The notes: a model not told the origin generated them from the letters alone. A stretch of DNA of 34,589 nt from an uncultured Alphaproteobacteria bacterium (GCA_902560505.1 CACELY010000012.1:1-34589), one strand, 5' to 3'. Counted from the first letter of the stretch, positions 1 to 7,952 are shown. Numbers and translations: made by a program.

Positions 1-418
1 CTGGGACATTTCTGAAACCTTCTATGTAAGCAGACATAAGCTTTGCCACAATCCAATTTTTTGAAAGGCGTAGAATACCGACAAAAAGCCCGAGAACTGT
101 AGCAATTATGCACCCTACAAATGCAACCAGTAGAGTATTAAGAATGCCAACTAAAGCTGCCATTCCGTGTGTACTATCGCTAGTGTAAGGTATTAGTCGT
201 TGGTTAATGTCGTATCCGGCTCTTAGCCATAGAAAATTAAAGCTCACATCCTTATCAAGCAAGGCTAAGTTTTTAATAGTATTATCGACTAGCCAGAAAA
301 ATACAGCCATAAATATTATAAACGTTATTACTTGTAGCGACATTCCTCTATAACGTGTGTCGCTTAGCAACATACTAAATGTAAAGCTTTTTGATGGTGG
401 AAGAGTTGGTGAGCTCAT
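1..418 (-). CDS. aapQ: General L-amino acid ABC transporter permease AapQ, partial (N-terminal 139 residues)
   Basis: Inner-membrane permease half of a general L-amino acid importer of the Aap type. It reads from ATG at 418 to the left window edge without a stop, beginning MSSPTLPPSKSF. A first membrane segment lies near residues 30-46 (ITFIIFMAVFFWLV). A periplasmic stretch with WLRAGYDINQRLI follows, then a second hydrophobic segment near 88-115. The last visible part, AYIEGFRNVP, matches the conserved start of the permease domain in polar amino-acid permeases. A modest GGAA lies 6 bases before the ATG. It sits 162 bases downstream of aapJ, the usual J-Q order, with an intrinsic terminator between the two genes. 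The C-terminal transmembrane domain lies outside the window. Confidence 0.9.
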   Translation of the reverse strand, partial: MSSPTLPPSKSFTFSMLLSDTRYRGMSLQVITFIIFMAVFFWLVDNTIKNLALLDKDVSFNFLWLRAGYDINQRLIPYTSDSTHGMAALVGILNTLLVAFVGCIIATVLGLFVGILRLSKNWIVAKLMSAYIEGFRNVP

Positions 419-524
419 TTTCGTTCCATAATTTACATCTGACTATAGTTTATAAAATTTTATCTACAGAGGTAATATAAATCAATAAAACCTGCAACAT
501 GTAGGTTCAGTAAAAGTTCACTTA

Positions 525-540
525 TTTTCGTAAACGAAAA
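525..540. repeat. 16-base interrupted palindrome overlapping the aapJ terminator
   Basis: TTTTCGT-AA-ACGAAAA is a perfect 7-base inverted repeat. Its right arm shares bases 537-540 with the terminator stem, so in RNA the two hairpins compete for the same A residues. It may only extend the T-rich tail of the terminator, or it may modulate termination. Confidence 0.45.
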
Positions 541-566
541 AGGGGCGTTCAAGACGCCCCCTTTTT
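537..566 (-). terminator. Intrinsic terminator between aapJ and aapQ
   Basis: On the minus strand, just after the aapJ stop, a GC-rich stem (GGGGCGT 542-548 against ACGCCCC 554-560) with a 5-base loop is extended by five A:T pairs past one unpaired C. It ends in a T run. This has the form of a rho-independent terminator. Lying between the binding-protein gene and the permease gene, it probably allows partial read-through so that AapJ is made in excess. That role is inferred from comparable transporter operons. Confidence 0.85.
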
Positions 567-580
567 AAATAGTTTTCAAA

Positions 581-1594
581 TCATCTAAATGGAGGTGAAT
601 AAAGAATACCACCCTTAGTCCAAGACGCATTCACACCTCTTTCGATGTTAATGCCACTTGTAGCACCTAGATTATTTTCAAAGATTTCGCCATAGTTTCC
701 ACCGGCTTTAATTGCATTGTACATAGCGTTCTTAGGAAGTCCTACCATAGCTAGAATATCATCGTCACCGGTTCCAAGAAGTCTATGGATCTCGGCATCT
801 TTAGTGTCTTTCCAACTATCGATATTAGCCTTTGTTATTCCTTTTTCTTCAGCGATAACTAACGCATTTAGTACCCAACGTCCTATGTCAGCCCAATTAT
901 CGTCACCGTGTCTCACAAGAGGTCCAAGTGGCTCTTTTGAAATGATTTCCGGCAGAACGAGGTGATCATCAGGATTTTCAAGGTTTACTCGTGTACCGTG
1001 TAATGCGGAGGCATCAGTTGTGTATGTGTCACACGCTCCAGCAAGGTACTGCTGTTGAGATTCAGCGTTATCAGCAGTTGGCACAGGCTCGTAGCTCATA
1101 CCATTTTCCTTGAAGTAGTCGGCAAGATTAAGTTCTGTTGTTGTTCCAACTTGAATACATACGGTCGCACCGTCTAATTCTGTTGTAGACTTAACACCTA
1201 ATTCCTTCTTAACCATAAAGCCTTGACCATCATAATAGTTCACACCTAAAAATGTCTGCTTCAGGTCGGTATCTCTGCTATATGTCCATGTTGTGTTTCT
1301 AGCAAGTATGTCAACTTCTCCTGCTGCCAATGCTGTAAATCTTACTGCAGAGGTCAAACCGACAAATTTCACTGCCATTGGATCACCAAAAATCGCAGCT
1401 GCTAAAGCTCGACAATAGTCCACGTCAAATCCAACATCTTTTCCGCTATCATCGACAGTAGCAAAACCAGGTGCACCCGTGGATACACCGCATAATAAAT
1501 TTCCGCGTGCCTTCACATCATCTAATGTTCCAGCAAAAGTGCCACCAGCAGCCAAAGCCAACGCTGTTAGCACTCCCAAAAATAGTTTCTTCAT
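581..1594 (-). CDS. aapJ: General L-amino acid-binding periplasmic protein AapJ
   Basis: Substrate-binding protein that captures a broad range of L-amino acids in the periplasm and delivers them to the AapQMP importer. The 337-residue product starts with a typical signal peptide (MKKLFLGVLTALALAAGGTFA, cleavage likely after A21). The mature start GTLDDVKARG is the family hallmark, followed by LLCGVSTGAPGF and VGFDVDYCRALAAA. Cysteines C35 and C61 are visible, with another Cys in the TVCIQVGTTTEL segment and one in GACDTYTTD. Length matches the family, about 340 residues. An AGAAGGA ribosome-binding site precedes the ATG. It begins the aap operon continuing into aapQ and is separated by 238 bases from the ATP12 gene, so it probably has its own promoter. 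Confidence 0.95.
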   Translation of the reverse strand: MKKLFLGVLTALALAAGGTFAGTLDDVKARGNLLCGVSTGAPGFATVDDSGKDVGFDVDYCRALAAAIFGDPMAVKFVGLTSAVRFTALAAGEVDILARNTTWTYSRDTDLKQTFLGVNYYDGQGFMVKKELGVKSTTELDGATVCIQVGTTTELNLADYFKENGMSYEPVPTADNAESQQQYLAGACDTYTTDASALHGTRVNLENPDDHLVLPEIISKEPLGPLVRHGDDNWADIGRWVLNALVIAEEKGITKANIDSWKDTKDAEIHRLLGTGDDDILAMVGLPKNAMYNAIKAGGNYGEIFENNLGATSGINIERGVNASWTKGGILYSPPFR

Positions 1595-1620
1595 ATTTTT
1601 TCCTTCTTTAACCTAATTTG

Positions 1621-1668
1621 AGTTTCGAAACTTTTGCGTGTAAATAAAAACACTCATACACACTTCAA
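1621..1668 (-). promoter_or_regulatory. Candidate aapJ promoter with palindromic operator-like site
   Basis: Upstream of aapJ on the minus strand is a weak -35-like TTGAAG (1663-1668) and a -10-like TATTTA (1641-1646) with a 16-base spacer. Just beyond the predicted start point lies the perfect 12-base palindrome AGTTTCGAAACT (1621-1632). The promoter match is poor, so the palindrome is the firmer observation. Its position would suit an operator. The rest of the 1595-1832 spacer is AT-rich, and I see no clear terminator for the upstream ATP12 gene in it. Confidence 0.35.
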
Positions 1669-1832
1669 AGACCGTAATTTTAAACATTCTCACGTTTTTT
1701 TCCACTTTTAATTATTCATATAGAAAAAAGTCATTAAAATCAGTATATTAAAGGGCATTTTATCTTCTTTTTTTAGACAATTCTTCTTAAACACTGATTC
1801 TTCAATCAACTATGATTCTCAAAGCCAACGAA

Positions 1833-2534
1833 TTAGATCATTTGAAGTATTTTTGTTAGATCTTTGAAATGATCAAAATCTACATTTTTTTTCTGCTTTT
1901 CTTCTTCAACTTCACCCCAGACTTCAATTCTAAAGTTATCTTCAACATTAGCAACTTCCCAAGCAAGCTCTGAACTTACTACATTTTTATAAAGCGCTAG
2001 ACTGGTAAAAAGAGAACCAAGGCTTTTAGTCAGCTCATGAATTGCAGTTAAATGAAAATTATCAAGCTCTTCTAAGTAATTTTTAATTACATTAGCGTTT
2101 AAGGGTGGCTGCTCGATATAAAGAAGTCCTGTTCCTATATTCAATTTTATTGAGAAAAATTTTTCAGCCCAGTCTATCAAAGGACTATAAAGATTTTTTT
2201 GCTTCAAATGTAATTTTGTTGGTTCACATGCGATATAACAAATAGGATCACAGTTGGCATATTCCACCAAACTACCAAAAATAGCTTTCCTCTCATTTTT
2301 TGTAATATCAGTCGCTGAAAAGCAGAATTTCGTAAAGAAACTATTTTTAATAGCGTTAAGTTTTCCAACTGCGCTCCACTCCCTTACCACCTCGTTAGCT
2401 AATTGTTCAGACAGCACTAATTTACGGCCTTTATCTGACTTGAGGCATACCTCATCTAAGTAAATAAGGAACAAGTTTTTACCTTGCTCCTCTTTTCTGA
2501 CTGTTTTCCAATATTTATCTTTACTAATTATCAT
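1833..2534 (-). CDS. ATP12-family chaperone for F1-ATPase assembly
   Basis: Homologue of mitochondrial Atp12, the chaperone that binds the F1 alpha subunit before hexamer assembly. Bacterial members are typical of alphaproteobacteria. The 233-residue protein shows the family pattern: KYWKTV near residues 7-12, LVLSEQLANEVVREW near 39-53, DPICYIACEP at 96-105, LIDWAEKFFSIKLNIGTG at 119-136, and the C-terminal AWEVANVEDNFRIEVWG at 191-207, where the conserved acidic residues and WG are kept. The start is ATG 2534. The only Shine-Dalgarno-like AAAGG lies about 18 bases upstream, in the 5-prime arm of a small hairpin. It follows the pseudouridine synthase gene by 31 bases and is probably cotranscribed with it. 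Confidence 0.85.
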   Translation of the reverse strand: MIISKDKYWKTVRKEEQGKNLFLIYLDEVCLKSDKGRKLVLSEQLANEVVREWSAVGKLNAIKNSFFTKFCFSATDITKNERKAIFGSLVEYANCDPICYIACEPTKLHLKQKNLYSPLIDWAEKFFSIKLNIGTGLLYIEQPPLNANVIKNYLEELDNFHLTAIHELTKSLGSLFTSLALYKNVVSSELAWEVANVEDNFRIEVWGEVEEEKQKKNVDFDHFKDLTKILQMI

Positions 2535-2554
2535 AGGTGTTTAGTTCTAAACCT
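2535..2554 (-). promoter_or_regulatory. Hairpin abutting the ATP12 start codon
   Basis: AGGTGTTTAG (2535-2544) and CTAAACCT (2547-2554) pair with a two-base bulge, forming a hairpin in the mRNA that ends exactly at the ATG. The only purine-rich AAAGG is in its 5-prime arm, so the structure could either block initiation or bring the site closer to the start. Confidence 0.35.
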
Positions 2555-2565
2555 TTAATTGCTGA

Positions 2566-3543
2566 TCAAATTCTCCAACCAAAATGCTTCCAAACTAAAG
2601 CCATATGCTTAGGCAAAGATGCCTCAATTTTTGTTGTCTTTTTTGATGTTGGATGCACGAAAGTAACGCTCCTTGCATGTAGAAAGAGCTTTTTGAAGCT
2701 ATATGGAAAGTCTTGAGAATTCTCATCTTCACTGCTTTTGTATTTTCTATCTCCTATGATAGGATTTCCTAACTCAGCACAATGAATTCTCAACTGATGA
2801 GTACGGCCAGTAGCAGGCTTTAATTCTAGCCACGCATATTTTGACCCTATTTTTTCTATCACTTTATAGAAAGTGACTGCTTTTTTTTTATTAGCATTAT
2901 TCCACCTATTTTTTTTTTTCTCTATAAGTCCCTGATTAATACTCGGCTTCCAGATATCTACGTTTCCGATATAGCTTTCCAATATACCTTTTTCTTTTTT
3001 TGGCACGCCTTCAACAAGTGCCCAATATATCTTCTCAACCTGTTTGTCCCTGAATAGAGTTGCAAAAGCGCTAGCGGTCTTAACGTCTCTAGCTAGCAAT
3101 AAAATACCAGAAGTTTCCTTATCAAGCCTATGAATTAATCTTGGTGGATCCTTTGCACCAAATTGTAGTTTAGATTTATATGCATCTACATGCCGCGTTC
3201 CCTGACTACTACCTCCTTGTGAGGCTAAACCCTCTGGTTTGTTTAAAGCAATAAGATGATTATCTTTTAAAATTATTGCATCAAGTATCAGCTTAGCCAA
3301 CTTAGGATCAATTTTTGGGGTTGATACATCGCCAGTGATACCTAATAATGGTATCGTAATTACGTCACCCATTACAAGTCTGTAGGACGCCTGTGCCTTA
3401 ATGCCGTTAACTTTAATCAAACCTTTTCTACAGAGTGTATTCACTGAGTTGAAGGTTAGCCGCCTATCATTCCTTTTAATCCAGGTACTCAGCCTGCAGT
3501 CTATTCCATCTTCTTCAACAATTATGTCTCGGCTATCAGCCAT
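2566..3543 (-). CDS. rluC: RluC/RluD-type 23S rRNA pseudouridine synthase
   Basis: Converts specific uridines in 23S rRNA to pseudouridine. The N-terminal S4 RNA-binding domain spans roughly residues 15-65 (LSTWIKRNDRRLTFNSVNTL, then KGLIKVNG). The catalytic motif HRLDKETSGILLLARD carries the nucleophile D141, and GRTHQLRIHCAELGNPIIGDRKY closes the active site. The 325-residue length is normal. I start it at ATG 3543 (MADSRDII); the preceding in-frame TTG at 3546 would add one residue and has no better ribosome site. It lies 14 bases after rplQ, as an extension of the alpha operon. RluC is the best subfamily guess, but RluD or RluA-like specificity cannot be excluded by eye. Confidence 0.85.
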   Translation of the reverse strand: MADSRDIIVEEDGIDCRLSTWIKRNDRRLTFNSVNTLCRKGLIKVNGIKAQASYRLVMGDVITIPLLGITGDVSTPKIDPKLAKLILDAIILKDNHLIALNKPEGLASQGGSSQGTRHVDAYKSKLQFGAKDPPRLIHRLDKETSGILLLARDVKTASAFATLFRDKQVEKIYWALVEGVPKKEKGILESYIGNVDIWKPSINQGLIEKKKNRWNNANKKKAVTFYKVIEKIGSKYAWLELKPATGRTHQLRIHCAELGNPIIGDRKYKSSEDENSQDFPYSFKKLFLHARSVTFVHPTSKKTTKIEASLPKHMALVWKHFGWRI

Positions 3544-3557
3544 CAATAAGCAATTAA

Positions 3558-3992
3558 TTACTCTTTATTTTCGGAGGCTACGGCACTTTCCTGCTCTTCT
3601 ACACGTTTTCGGTCACCCGCACCTTTTGCGTTTTCGTCCCGATCGACAAGTTCAATTATAGCCATATCCGCCATGTCCCCATATCTTTGACCAGCTTTTA
3701 GAACTCTTACACAACCTCCGTGTCTGTCTTTATAACGTGATGCTAGAACATCAAACAATTTTCTTACAGCATCTTGCTGCTTGATCCTTGAGATTAAAAT
3801 TCTTCTAGAATGCAAATTGCCTTTCTTCGCGAGGGTTATTAACTTTTCTACAATCGGCTTCAGTTCTTTTGCTTTGGGAAGAGTTGTTTTAATTTGCTCG
3901 TGCTCAATTAAGCTACAAGCCATGTTAGCAAACATAGCTGACCTGTGTTCATGCGTTCTGTTTAACTTCCTGTAACCATGTGAATGTCTCAT
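3558..3992 (-). CDS. rplQ: 50S ribosomal protein L17
   Basis: Large-subunit protein near the peptide exit tunnel. The 144-residue sequence opens with the canonical [17 protein letters not shown] and contains [27 protein letters not shown] and the [25 protein letters not shown] block. A charged tail after about residue 120 ([25 protein letters not shown]) is longer than in E. coli but usual for alphaproteobacteria. It is the last ribosomal gene of the alpha operon, 22 bases after rpoA, its standard partner. Confidence 0.97.
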   Translation of the reverse strand: MRHSHGYRKLNRTHEHRSAMFANMACSLIEHEQIKTTLPKAKELKPIVEKLITLAKKGNLHSRRILISRIKQQDAVRKLFDVLASRYKDRHGGCVRVLKAGQRYGDMADMAIIELVDRDENAKGAGDRKRVEEQESAVASENKE

Positions 3993-4014
3993 ATTGCATC
4001 TCTCATATAGTTAT

Positions 4015-5031
4015 TTAATATTGATCTTCATGTTTTTTTGCAAGTTCTTCAATGTTTTCAGGTGGCCACTCAGAAACATCCATTCCTAAATGCAGCCCCA
4101 TTGAAGTAAGAACTTCCTTAATTTCATTGAGAGATTTTCTGCCGAAGTTGGGAGTTCTTAACATTTCTGATTCCGTTTTTAAAATTAAGTCACCAATGTA
4201 AACAATATTGTCATTCTTTAGGCAATTTGCAGACCTTACTGATAGCTCAAGTTCTTCAACTTTTTTCAATAAAAGTGGATTAAAAGCTAGTTCATCTTCC
4301 TCACTAGCAATCTCTTCAGCTTGGGGCTCCTCAAAATTAACAAAAACAGTAAGTTGATCTTGTAATATTCTAGCAGCAAAAGCAATTGCATCCTCCGGAC
4401 TTACTGATCCATCGGTCTCTATGGATAGCGAGAGTTTATCATAGTCAAGAACTTGTCCTTCGCGCGTGGAATCCACCTTGTAGGAGACTCTTTTTACGGG
4501 AGAAAACATAGCGTCTACAGATATCAAACCTATAGCCATATCTTCATCTCTATGTTTATCACCTGGCACGTATCCTTTACCCGTATCAACCGTAAGTTCC
4601 ATATCAAGTGATCCACCCTCATCTAGCTGACATATCATAGCATCTTTGTTCAGAATGCTTATTCCATTTGTCTCAACAATATCACCTGCGGTAACAGCCT
4701 TAGGGCCTTGTTCTTTTAATGTTAATTTCTTTGGACCTTCTACTTCCATACCTACTGCGATAGCTTTTAGATTTAAAACTATGTCGGTAACATCCTCTCT
4801 CACGCCTGGTATTGAAGAAAATTCGTGTAAAACACTATTTATCTTTACCGAAGTGATTGACGCTCCTTGAAGAGAGGAAAGAAGTGTTCTTCTAAGAGCA
4901 TTTCCTAAGGTAAGCCCAAACCCTCTCTCAAGTGGCTCAACCACGATAGTTGCGGAGTTTGGATTTTGTTCATCGTTTACTAAATTTAAACCCGAAGGTT
5001 TTATAAGTTCATGCCAGTTTTTGTGGATCAT
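4015..5031 (-). CDS. rpoA: DNA-directed RNA polymerase subunit alpha
   Basis: Alpha subunit, which dimerises to nucleate RNA polymerase assembly and contacts UP elements and activators. The N-terminal domain (about 1-235) includes [22 protein letters not shown], the dimer-interface segment. A short acidic linker with [14 protein letters not shown] leads to the C-terminal domain (about 255-338), whose [15 protein letters not shown] contains the arginine that binds UP-element DNA. At 338 residues it is full length. The start [15 protein letters not shown] is typical and preceded by a GGAGG at ideal spacing. It follows rpsK after 76 bases, a longer gap than elsewhere in this operon. Confidence 0.98.
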   Translation of the reverse strand: MIHKNWHELIKPSGLNLVNDEQNPNSATIVVEPLERGFGLTLGNALRRTLLSSLQGASITSVKINSVLHEFSSIPGVREDVTDIVLNLKAIAVGMEVEGPKKLTLKEQGPKAVTAGDIVETNGISILNKDAMICQLDEGGSLDMELTVDTGKGYVPGDKHRDEDMAIGLISVDAMFSPVKRVSYKVDSTREGQVLDYDKLSLSIETDGSVSPEDAIAFAARILQDQLTVFVNFEEPQAEEIASEEDELAFNPLLLKKVEELELSVRSANCLKNDNIVYIGDLILKTESEMLRTPNFGRKSLNEIKEVLTSMGLHLGMDVSEWPPENIEELAKKHEDQY

Positions 5032-5101
5032 CTAGTCCTCCATTCTTACATTAGCTCGATCCGTGACAGCTAAGCGTTCCCGAGGTTAAAATAATTACGA
5101 T

Positions 5102-5115
5102 GTGTCTTTAGACAC
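5102..5115 (-). promoter_or_regulatory. Small hairpin holding the rpsK stop codon
   Basis: GTGTC (5102-5106) and GACAC (5111-5115) pair perfectly around a TAAA loop. In the transcript the loop contains the UAA stop codon of rpsK. There is no T run directly after it, so it is not a terminator. It could affect termination of translation or mRNA stability before rpoA. Confidence 0.4.
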
Positions 5116-5485
5116 GTCGTCGTTTTGGTGGTCTACATCCATTATGTGCAATTGGCGTAACATCTCTAATTGACGTTACGTTCATTCCAATAGCGGACAG
5201 TGCTCTCAGTGCTGACTCTCTGCCGGAGCCCGGACCTTGAACGTGTACATCAAGAGACTTCATACCATGCTCCTGCGCCTTCTTTCCAGCATCCTCCGCT
5301 GCCAACTGTGCAGCATATGGGGTTGCCTTTCTTGAACCTTTAAAACCCATAGTCCCACTTGAAGACCACGCAATCGCGTTTCCTTGCACGTCAGAAATTA
5401 GAACTTTGGTATTATTGAAGCTGGAATTTATATGAGCAATCCCCGTTGTAATGTTTTTCTTCTCTTTCTTTTTTTTCTTAACCAT
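5108..5485 (-). CDS. rpsK: 30S ribosomal protein S11
   Basis: Small-subunit platform protein that helps form the mRNA exit region. I start it at ATG 5485 ([20 protein letters not shown]), giving 125 residues. The open frame continues 22 codons upstream to an ATG at 5551, but that extension lies inside rpsM and resembles no S11. Conserved features are [55 protein letters not shown] and the terminal [11 protein letters not shown]. It follows rpsM by 13 bases. Confidence 0.96.
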   Translation of the reverse strand: MVKKKKKEKKNITTGIAHINSSFNNTKVLISDVQGNAIAWSSSGTMGFKGSRKATPYAAQLAAEDAGKKAQEHGMKSLDVHVQGPGSGRESALRALSAIGMNVTSIRDVTPIAHNGCRPPKRRRV

Positions 5486-5498
5486 ATGATTTTCCGTC

Positions 5499-5867
5499 TT
5501 ATTTTTTCTTACCAGCAATTGCTTTTGCTGGTCCTTTTCTTGTTCTTGCATTAGTGTGCGTTCTCTGCCCTCTTACAGGTAAACCTCTCCTGTGTCTTAA
5601 GCCCCTGTAACATCCAAGGTCCATAAGCCTTTTAATGTTTATTGTCCTTTCCCTTCTCAAGTCACCCTCTACCACCACGTTACCATCGATATGCTGTCTT
5701 ATAGAGGCTACTTCTTGCTCGGAGAGTTGGTTGACCCGCGTCGATACGTTTACTCCCGCAGCATCGCATATGCTTTTAGATGTCACTTTGCCTATACCGT
5801 GTATGTAAGTGAGCGCAATTAAGACCCTCTTGTTTGTCGGCAAATTTATCCCGGCTATTCTAGCCAT
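5499..5867 (-). CDS. rpsM: 30S ribosomal protein S13
   Basis: Head protein of the small subunit that contacts the large subunit (intersubunit bridge) and P-site tRNA. The 122-residue sequence begins [20 protein letters not shown] and has [13 protein letters not shown], the helix-hairpin-helix-like segment. It ends with the basic tail [21 protein letters not shown] and AIAGKKK, which reaches the P site. A GTGGAGAG ribosome site precedes the start. It is the first gene of the alpha operon, 160 bases after adk, with a good candidate promoter in that gap. Confidence 0.97.
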   Translation of the reverse strand: MARIAGINLPTNKRVLIALTYIHGIGKVTSKSICDAAGVNVSTRVNQLSEQEVASIRQHIDGNVVVEGDLRRERTINIKRLMDLGCYRGLRHRRGLPVRGQRTHTNARTRKGPAKAIAGKKK

Positions 5868-5916
5868 TCTTTCTCTCCACTCTATTTTTTCTAACTATAT
5901 AACGATCCAGACTGTC

Positions 5917-5944
5917 TTTATAGCGCTAAAATTAATAAGGTCAA
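5917..5944 (-). promoter_or_regulatory. Candidate promoter of the alpha operon (rpsM-rpsK-rpoA-rplQ)
   Basis: On the minus strand, TTGACC (5939-5944) and TATAAA (5917-5922) are separated by 16 bases, a near-consensus housekeeping sigma-70 promoter. AT-rich sequence lies directly upstream and could act as an UP element. The predicted 5-prime leader before rpsM is about 40 bases. This is one of the better-matching promoters inside the ribosomal cluster. Confidence 0.6.
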
Positions 5945-6027
5945 TAGATCAATATAATATTTCTTTTATTCCTTTAAAATGTCGTCTCAGCCTTCTTCGA
6001 TAGACGCAATATTAGGTGCCCATGGTA

Positions 6028-6603
6028 TCATTTCTCAATGTTTATCAATTGACCTTCAATATCGCTACTAACTTGCTCAATACTTCTCATCCCATCTATT
6101 TTAACGAGTTTTTTCTGCTCTAAATAGTATGGTTTTATCATCTCTGTACTCTCATGATAGATATTCAGCCTGTTTTTAAGTACTTCTTCGTTATCATCAC
6201 TTCGAACGTTTTTGCTTTCTTTAGCACGATTTTCAATTCTGTTTATTAACACCTCATCATTTACTACTATTTCGATTACCAAATCTAACCTTAACTTTAA
6301 CTCATATAATATTTTATCTAGCGCTTTAGCCTGCTCCAAGTTGCGTGGAAATCCGTCGAATATAAAGCCGTCACTGCTGCTTTTTCTTAACTGATCTTTA
6401 ATCATTGATAGTATGATATCGTCAGAAACCAATTCACCTCTATCCATAATTAAGCTCGCTTTTTTACCTAATTCGCTTCCTTCAGTTATAGCCTCCCTGA
6501 GCATGTCTCCAGTCGATAATTGTTTTAGGTTGTGTTTAGCGACCAATCTTTGAGCTTGCGTCCCTTTTCCGGCTCCTGGAGGTCCGAACAATATTATAAT
6601 CAT
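6028..6603 (-). CDS. adk: Adenylate kinase, short type
   Basis: Interconverts ATP + AMP and 2 ADP, keeping adenine nucleotides balanced in the cytoplasm. The 191-residue protein has the P-loop GPPGAGKGT at residues 7-15, the AMP-binding STGDMLR at 30-36 and DGFPRN at 83-88. The LID is only a short loop (about 125-140, RAKESKNVRSDDNEE) without zinc cysteines, which is the short Adk form common in alphaproteobacteria rather than a truncation. Its ATG overlaps the secY stop as ATGA, suggesting translational coupling. It closes the spc group, and a 160-base gap with a promoter follows. Confidence 0.95.
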   Translation of the reverse strand: MIIILFGPPGAGKGTQAQRLVAKHNLKQLSTGDMLREAITEGSELGKKASLIMDRGELVSDDIILSMIKDQLRKSSSDGFIFDGFPRNLEQAKALDKILYELKLRLDLVIEIVVNDEVLINRIENRAKESKNVRSDDNEEVLKNRLNIYHESTEMIKPYYLEQKKLVKIDGMRSIEQVSSDIEGQLINIEK

Positions 6604-7952
6604 CTTCTAAACCTGCTTTGCCTTTTATTTTTCTTACCTAGGCGCGACTTCTCAATTAAACCTTCATATTGATACGCTAAGAGGTGCGATTGCAATTGTC
6701 CTACTGTATCCAAAGTAACAGACACAACGATTAATACTGATGTACCACCAAAGTAAAAAGGAACGTTCATTTGCGCTCTTAAAAACTCAGGTAAAAGACA
6801 GACTGCGGCCAAATATAGTGACCCTACAACTAAGAGCCTGACCACTACGTATTCAAGGTATTCAGCTGTTTTTGGTCCTGGCCGTATTCCAGGAACAAAT
6901 CCCCCCTGTTTCTTAATATTTTCTGCAACATCTTCTGGTTTAAAAGATACATTTAGTGTGTAAAAATAGGTGAAGAAAATAATCATACCTCCAAAGAATA
7001 AATAGTAGAGTACTTGGCCGGGGCCTAGATAAGCAGCTAAAAATCCAACGAAACCGGTACTGTCGTTTGATGAGAACGCGGTCATAGTCGTGGGCAATAA
7101 TAGTAATGATGATGCAAATATCGCAGGAATGACACCTGCTGGATTCACCTTTACCGGCAGGTTGGAGTTTTCGCCTTCAAATATTTTCATTCCTACCTGT
7201 CTTCTAGGGTATTGTAAAGGAACCTTACGCAAAGCCCTTTCAACGAAAACAACAAAAGCTATCACAGCAATTACTACAATTATTAGAAAGATAATAGTAA
7301 AGGCGCTTAGAGCTCCAGACCGACCAGATGCAAAAAACTGTCCTAAAGCTCCGGGTAATTCAGCTATTATACCAACGTATATAATTAACGAGATTCCATT
7401 TCCAATACCCCTCTGGGTTATCTGCTCACCAAGCCACATTAAAAGCATAGTGCCTCCCACGAGTGTAATAACGCAGGACACTCGAAAGAAAAGCCCGGGT
7501 TCTGACGCTAGACCTTGAGACTCAATACCGGCGGCTATCCCCCAAGATTGAAAGAAAGCCAGTACCACCGTACCGTATCTTGTATACTGATTTATTTTCT
7601 GTCTACCCTGCTCTCCCTCTTTTTTAAGTTGTTCAAGATATGGAACCATAGAGGTTAACAATTGCATGATAATGGACGATGTTATATATGGCATGATTCC
7701 GAGTGCAAATACAGCCATCCTTCCTACCGCTCCACCGGTAAACATATTTAGCATCCCACCTATACCCTGAGCATTTTGCTCAAAAAAAGCTTTCAGTTGT
7801 TCCGCGTCTACACCGGGGACTGGCACATACGTACCCGCTCTGTAAATGATAAGAAGCAATAGTGCATAAAGTATTCTGTTCTGAAGGTCTTTAGCTTTAC
7901 CGATAGAGCTCCAGCTCAAGTTGGCTGCCATCTGTTCTGCCGCAGATACCAT
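6600..7952 (-). CDS. secY: Preprotein translocase subunit SecY
   Basis: Central pore subunit of the Sec translocon in the inner membrane; works with SecE, encoded at 33.2 kb here. The 450-residue protein starts MVSAAEQMAANLSW, as in Rhodobacterales. Ten membrane segments are visible, the first at about residues 27-42 (ILYALLLLIIYRAGTY). LEQLKKEGEQGRQKINQYTRY and ERALRKVPLQYPRRQVG mark cytoplasmic loops, and GGFVPGIRPGPKTAEYL is the conserved segment before the last transmembrane helices. The usual neighbours rplO (15 bases upstream) and adk (4-base overlap downstream) flank it. No rpmJ follows, which is normal for alphaproteobacteria. Confidence 0.98.
   Translation of the reverse strand: MVSAAEQMAANLSWSSIGKAKDLQNRILYALLLLIIYRAGTYVPVPGVDAEQLKAFFEQNAQGIGGMLNMFTGGAVGRMAVFALGIMPYITSSIIMQLLTSMVPYLEQLKKEGEQGRQKINQYTRYGTVVLAFFQSWGIAAGIESQGLASEPGLFFRVSCVITLVGGTMLLMWLGEQITQRGIGNGISLIIYVGIIAELPGALGQFFASGRSGALSAFTIIFLIIVVIAVIAFVVFVERALRKVPLQYPRRQVGMKIFEGENSNLPVKVNPAGVIPAIFASSLLLLPTTMTAFSSNDSTGFVGFLAAYLGPGQVLYYLFFGGMIIFFTYFYTLNVSFKPEDVAENIKKQGGFVPGIRPGPKTAEYLEYVVVRLLVVGSLYLAAVCLLPEFLRAQMNVPFYFGGTSVLIVVSVTLDTVGQLQSHLLAYQYEGLIEKSRLGKKNKRQSRFRR

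Noticed and set aside
5486-5551. 22-codon upstream extension of rpsK
   Set aside because: It overlaps the end of rpsM in another frame, resembles no S11 N-terminus, and an ATG with the canonical start lies at 5485.
6028-6603. Adenylate kinase looks short (191 residues) and might be truncated
   Set aside because: All catalytic motifs are present. The short LID form is standard in alphaproteobacteria.
7090-7518. Plus-strand open frame of 142 codons opposite secY
   Set aside because: It is antisense to an unquestionable secY. Its codons mirror the hydrophobic secY sequence and it lacks a ribosome site or recognisable domain.
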